Positions 63,601-64,000 of a stretch of DNA of 64,000 nucleotides are shown here, piece after piece (positions within the stretch are counted from its first letter, which is position 1; every line of letters starts with the position of its first letter). The stretch spans positions 299,461 through 363,460 of the forward strand of contig JAZKGE010000019.1 of NCBI GenBank assembly GCA_040386075.1, read 5' to 3'. The translations under genes and the position numbers were made by a program. A model generated the notes under the pieces. The model did no database searches. It saw nothing but the letters and a program-made list of their open reading frames with translations, and was not told where the DNA came from. The stretch comes from UBA4416 sp040386075 (GTDB taxonomy: Bacteria > Bacteroidota > Bacteroidia > B-17B0 > Aurantibacillaceae).

Positions 63601-63791
63601 GACAGGTTAATATACTTGATATTTCAGGAAAAGTAATAAGCTCTCAGAACATTACTTTAGAAACAGGTAAAAATGTAATGTCACAGAATACTACTGAATT
63701 GCCTTCAGGTATTTATTTTGTACAGGTAAAATGTAATAGTTCTTTCATTACTAAAAAATTAGTTGGGTTTGTAGTAATAAAAAGACTATAA
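60654..63791 (+). CDS. Secreted SprB-like repeat protein with DUF7619-like region and T9SS type A sorting domain
   Basis: 1045 residues. Signal peptide MKKIVLSIFITLCGVINSNAQ. Residues about 200-560 contain five or so SprB-like repeats (GGVLPYTYQWNTGANATSITNLTQGMYTATVTDAQGC, GGMPPYTYLWSNGQNSQT, GGTAPYFYSWSNGQ). A Cys-rich SdrD/carboxypeptidase-regulatory type domain follows (CTITGKVYADANSNCTIDGVETGIHNI). Then comes a DUF11-like/DUF7619-like region (SSFDPNFKEVSPKG..., YVIHFQNEGTYFAQNISVVDTL). The end VVLYPNPASHNLSIAI...SGIYFVQV is a type A sorting domain. Probably a surface protein. It is the last clearly bacterial gene in the window. Confidence 0.87.
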   Translation: MKKIVLSIFITLCGVINSNAQTMTGTVTTVPCNHNGVYSVTVSGLTAPISYTYYLGGGSAVIHSNVNSLTDQLTGFAAGGYGYIYCSASDGVNFASVSAYYTMPFYVSTSSTNPICPNTTGTLSASSFSGTPGPFTYNWTNTTTLANYSGNNIPVPIGQYSLSVTDQMTGCVVEVGDTASYISQTSNINLTYSTTPANCTNGTASVTATGGVLPYTYQWNTGANATSITNLTQGMYTATVTDAQGCISNNNWNGAYVQQSININVNPSVTNATCVQNNGSAIAFGSGGMPPYTYLWSNGQNSQTLTAVSGGTYYTVIATDANGCTGTGYASVGATTPINVTFTASPSSCTAPTGSASLTIIGGTMPYTTVWNTFSGTTTNTSISGVTAGIYSFTVADAVGCVRSGMVNILPVSTINVSIIASAVVCPATTGTVIANASGTNPPFLYNWSNGSTAAQISNVTLGGYSCVITDAVGCSVTRSANLYATSPIHVGLTPTSATCKFNSDGSVVANATGGTAPYFYSWSNGQSGATASGLSYGNIWVSVTDANGCRGNDHTYVSYNPTNNSCYCTITGKVYADANSNCTIDGVETGIHNIMIHCSGVGYSFTDANGNYSFQVPSGTYTLTESVNTSYPLALCQSNAQVQTVTASSGCTTTVNFANNVVPIHDLHIITTSNIPPIPGNAYYQKVIIENNGTLQESAVQIGYVNDGQLGSFTQNPNLFTQIDAINFPNHYSVQSGFTSLAPGTADQINLTYNTPTNIPLGTLVNFYDSTAHMAPINTTWLTDYTPWNNVQNYQQTVVSSFDPNFKEVSPKGTGTQGYIASKDSLLSYVIHFQNEGTYFAQNISVVDTLDADLDWTTLHPGYSDHNYTTTVSENGVITFKFANINLPWKSQYGDLMSSGLVTYTIKRKRNVAQGTQFKNTAAIYFDYNEPVITNTTVNTLNDLLSSVEEKALLDNSDVVLYPNPASHNLSIAINSKENSKGQVNILDISGKVISSQNITLETGKNVMSQNTTELPSGIYFVQVKCNSSFITKKLVGFVVIKRL

Positions 63792-63840
63792 ATAGAGAAG
63801 TAAAGATTTTTTTATTAAGCGTTAATCAACACTCAGATCC
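63792..63840. other. Junction between bacterial and eukaryotic-like sequence
   Basis: 49 bases separate the bacterial stop codon (63789-63791) from the histone stop codon on the other strand. On the minus strand, AATAAA occurs 25 bases beyond the histone stop (63811-63816), which could be a polyadenylation signal, although such a run is easy to find by chance in AT-rich DNA. No bacterial terminator or other feature is visible. Confidence 0.5.
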
Positions 63841-64000
63841 TTAAGATCGTTCACCTCGGAGACGCGTAGCAAGTTGGATATCCTTTGGTTGGATAGTGAC
63901 TCTCTTTGCGTGGATAGCAGCCAAGTTGGTGTCTTCAAATAGACCGACAAGGTAAGCTTCAGATGCTTCTTGCAAGGCACCAATAGCAGAAGATTGGAAT
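63841..64000 (-). CDS. Core histone H3, C-terminal fragment (cut by window edge)
   Basis: Minus-strand translation from the window edge to TAA at 63843-63841 gives 53 residues: FQSSAIGALQEASEAY, LVGLFEDTNLAAIHAKR, VTIQPKDIQLATRLRGERS. This is the C-terminal half of the histone fold of eukaryotic H3 (helix 2, loop 2, helix 3), nearly identical to conserved H3. VTIQ and the RLRGERS ending suggest a fungal-like H3. One position differs from the usual LARRLRGERS: T for R, a single-base change. Base composition differs from the bacterial genes. Bacteria do not have H3. Confidence 0.93.
   Translation of the reverse strand, partial: FQSSAIGALQEASEAYLVGLFEDTNLAAIHAKRVTIQPKDIQLATRLRGERS

Noticed and set aside
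1..64000. tRNA, rRNA, prophage or transposase genes
   Set aside because: Intergenic regions were read on both strands. No cloverleaf, rRNA segment, integrase or transposase motif was seen.
63841..64000. Archaeal or bacterial-type histone-fold protein instead of eukaryotic H3
   Set aside because: The sequence matches eukaryotic H3 nearly residue for residue (SSAIGALQEASEAYLV, FEDTNLAAIHAKRVTI, RLRGERS). Archaeal histones are much more divergent and end differently.

Overview
The window is almost entirely chromosomal DNA from a member of the Bacteroidota (low-GC, Flavobacteriia/Sphingobacteriia/Chitinophagia-like). Support for this: type IX secretion (T9SS) type A sorting domains and gliding-motility-associated C-terminal domains, GldH, a PorP/SprF-like protein, SprB-type repeats, the neighbouring hpt-adk-obg genes, a fused two-oxoacid dehydrogenase E1 alpha/beta, CarB lacking its regulatory domain, and promoters of the Bacteroidota form TAnnTTTG. 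The last about 160 bases are different. They encode, on the minus strand, the C-terminus of a eukaryotic core histone H3. The contig is therefore probably a bacterial/eukaryotic chimera at its right edge, or (less likely) carries a transferred gene. A run of ten Ns marks a scaffold gap at 13839-13848.

Layout. 1-4.6 kb: an operon of a nucleotidyltransferase-fold protein, two paralogous B12-binding radical SAM enzymes and a SAM methyltransferase. It looks like an uncharacterised biosynthetic pathway, and one enzyme carries an in-frame palindromic repeat insertion. 4.6-15.4 kb: mostly housekeeping genes (carB, a signal recognition particle RNA, a polyprenyl-phosphate-type glycosyltransferase, a MATE exporter, hpt, adk with a probable histone-H1-like tail, obg). 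15.7-20.6 kb: a secreted Asp-box propeller protein and a three-gene metal (probably copper) cassette with an MbnP-like lipoprotein. 20.7-25.6 kb: an Imm26-like protein, gldH, a RicT/PSP1 protein, an SDR oxidoreductase and a glutathione peroxidase. 25.6-28.7 kb: a nidogen-domain T9SS cargo. 28.8-33.4 kb: a cytochrome c maturation operon ccmB-C-D-E-F in which CcmE has the Cys variant of the haem-binding motif. 33.4-35.3 kb: a DUF2520 protein, a KdsC-like phosphatase and a Nudix hydrolase.

35.4-46.7 kb is dominated by one 3430-residue SprB-repeat surface protein with about 38 Cys-rich modules. Eight of the modules are duplicated as a block. The gene is followed 3 bases later by its probable PorP/SprF-type partner. 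46.7-49.6 kb holds an exported truncated haemoglobin, a small membrane protein, a tryptophan-rich exported protein and an ECF sigma / cupin anti-sigma pair. 49.6-60.4 kb: phosphatidylserine decarboxylase, metG, a domesticated NUMOD4-HNH protein with a second H1-like Lys/Ala tail, an LD-carboxypeptidase, an alpha/beta hydrolase, tyrS, the E1 alpha/beta fusion and a DUF2147 protein. 60.7-63.8 kb: another T9SS cargo with SprB-like repeats.

Dispersed intergenic repeats are a second theme. Two copies of a 230-260 bp GC-rich palindromic element with GGCGTG/CACGCC ends lie in opposite orientation (24.7 and 57.4 kb). Two copies of a 70 bp hairpin repeat follow gene ends (15.5 and 55.6 kb). One further inverted repeat lies at 19.5 kb. 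No tRNA, rRNA, CRISPR array, phage or transposase gene was found.
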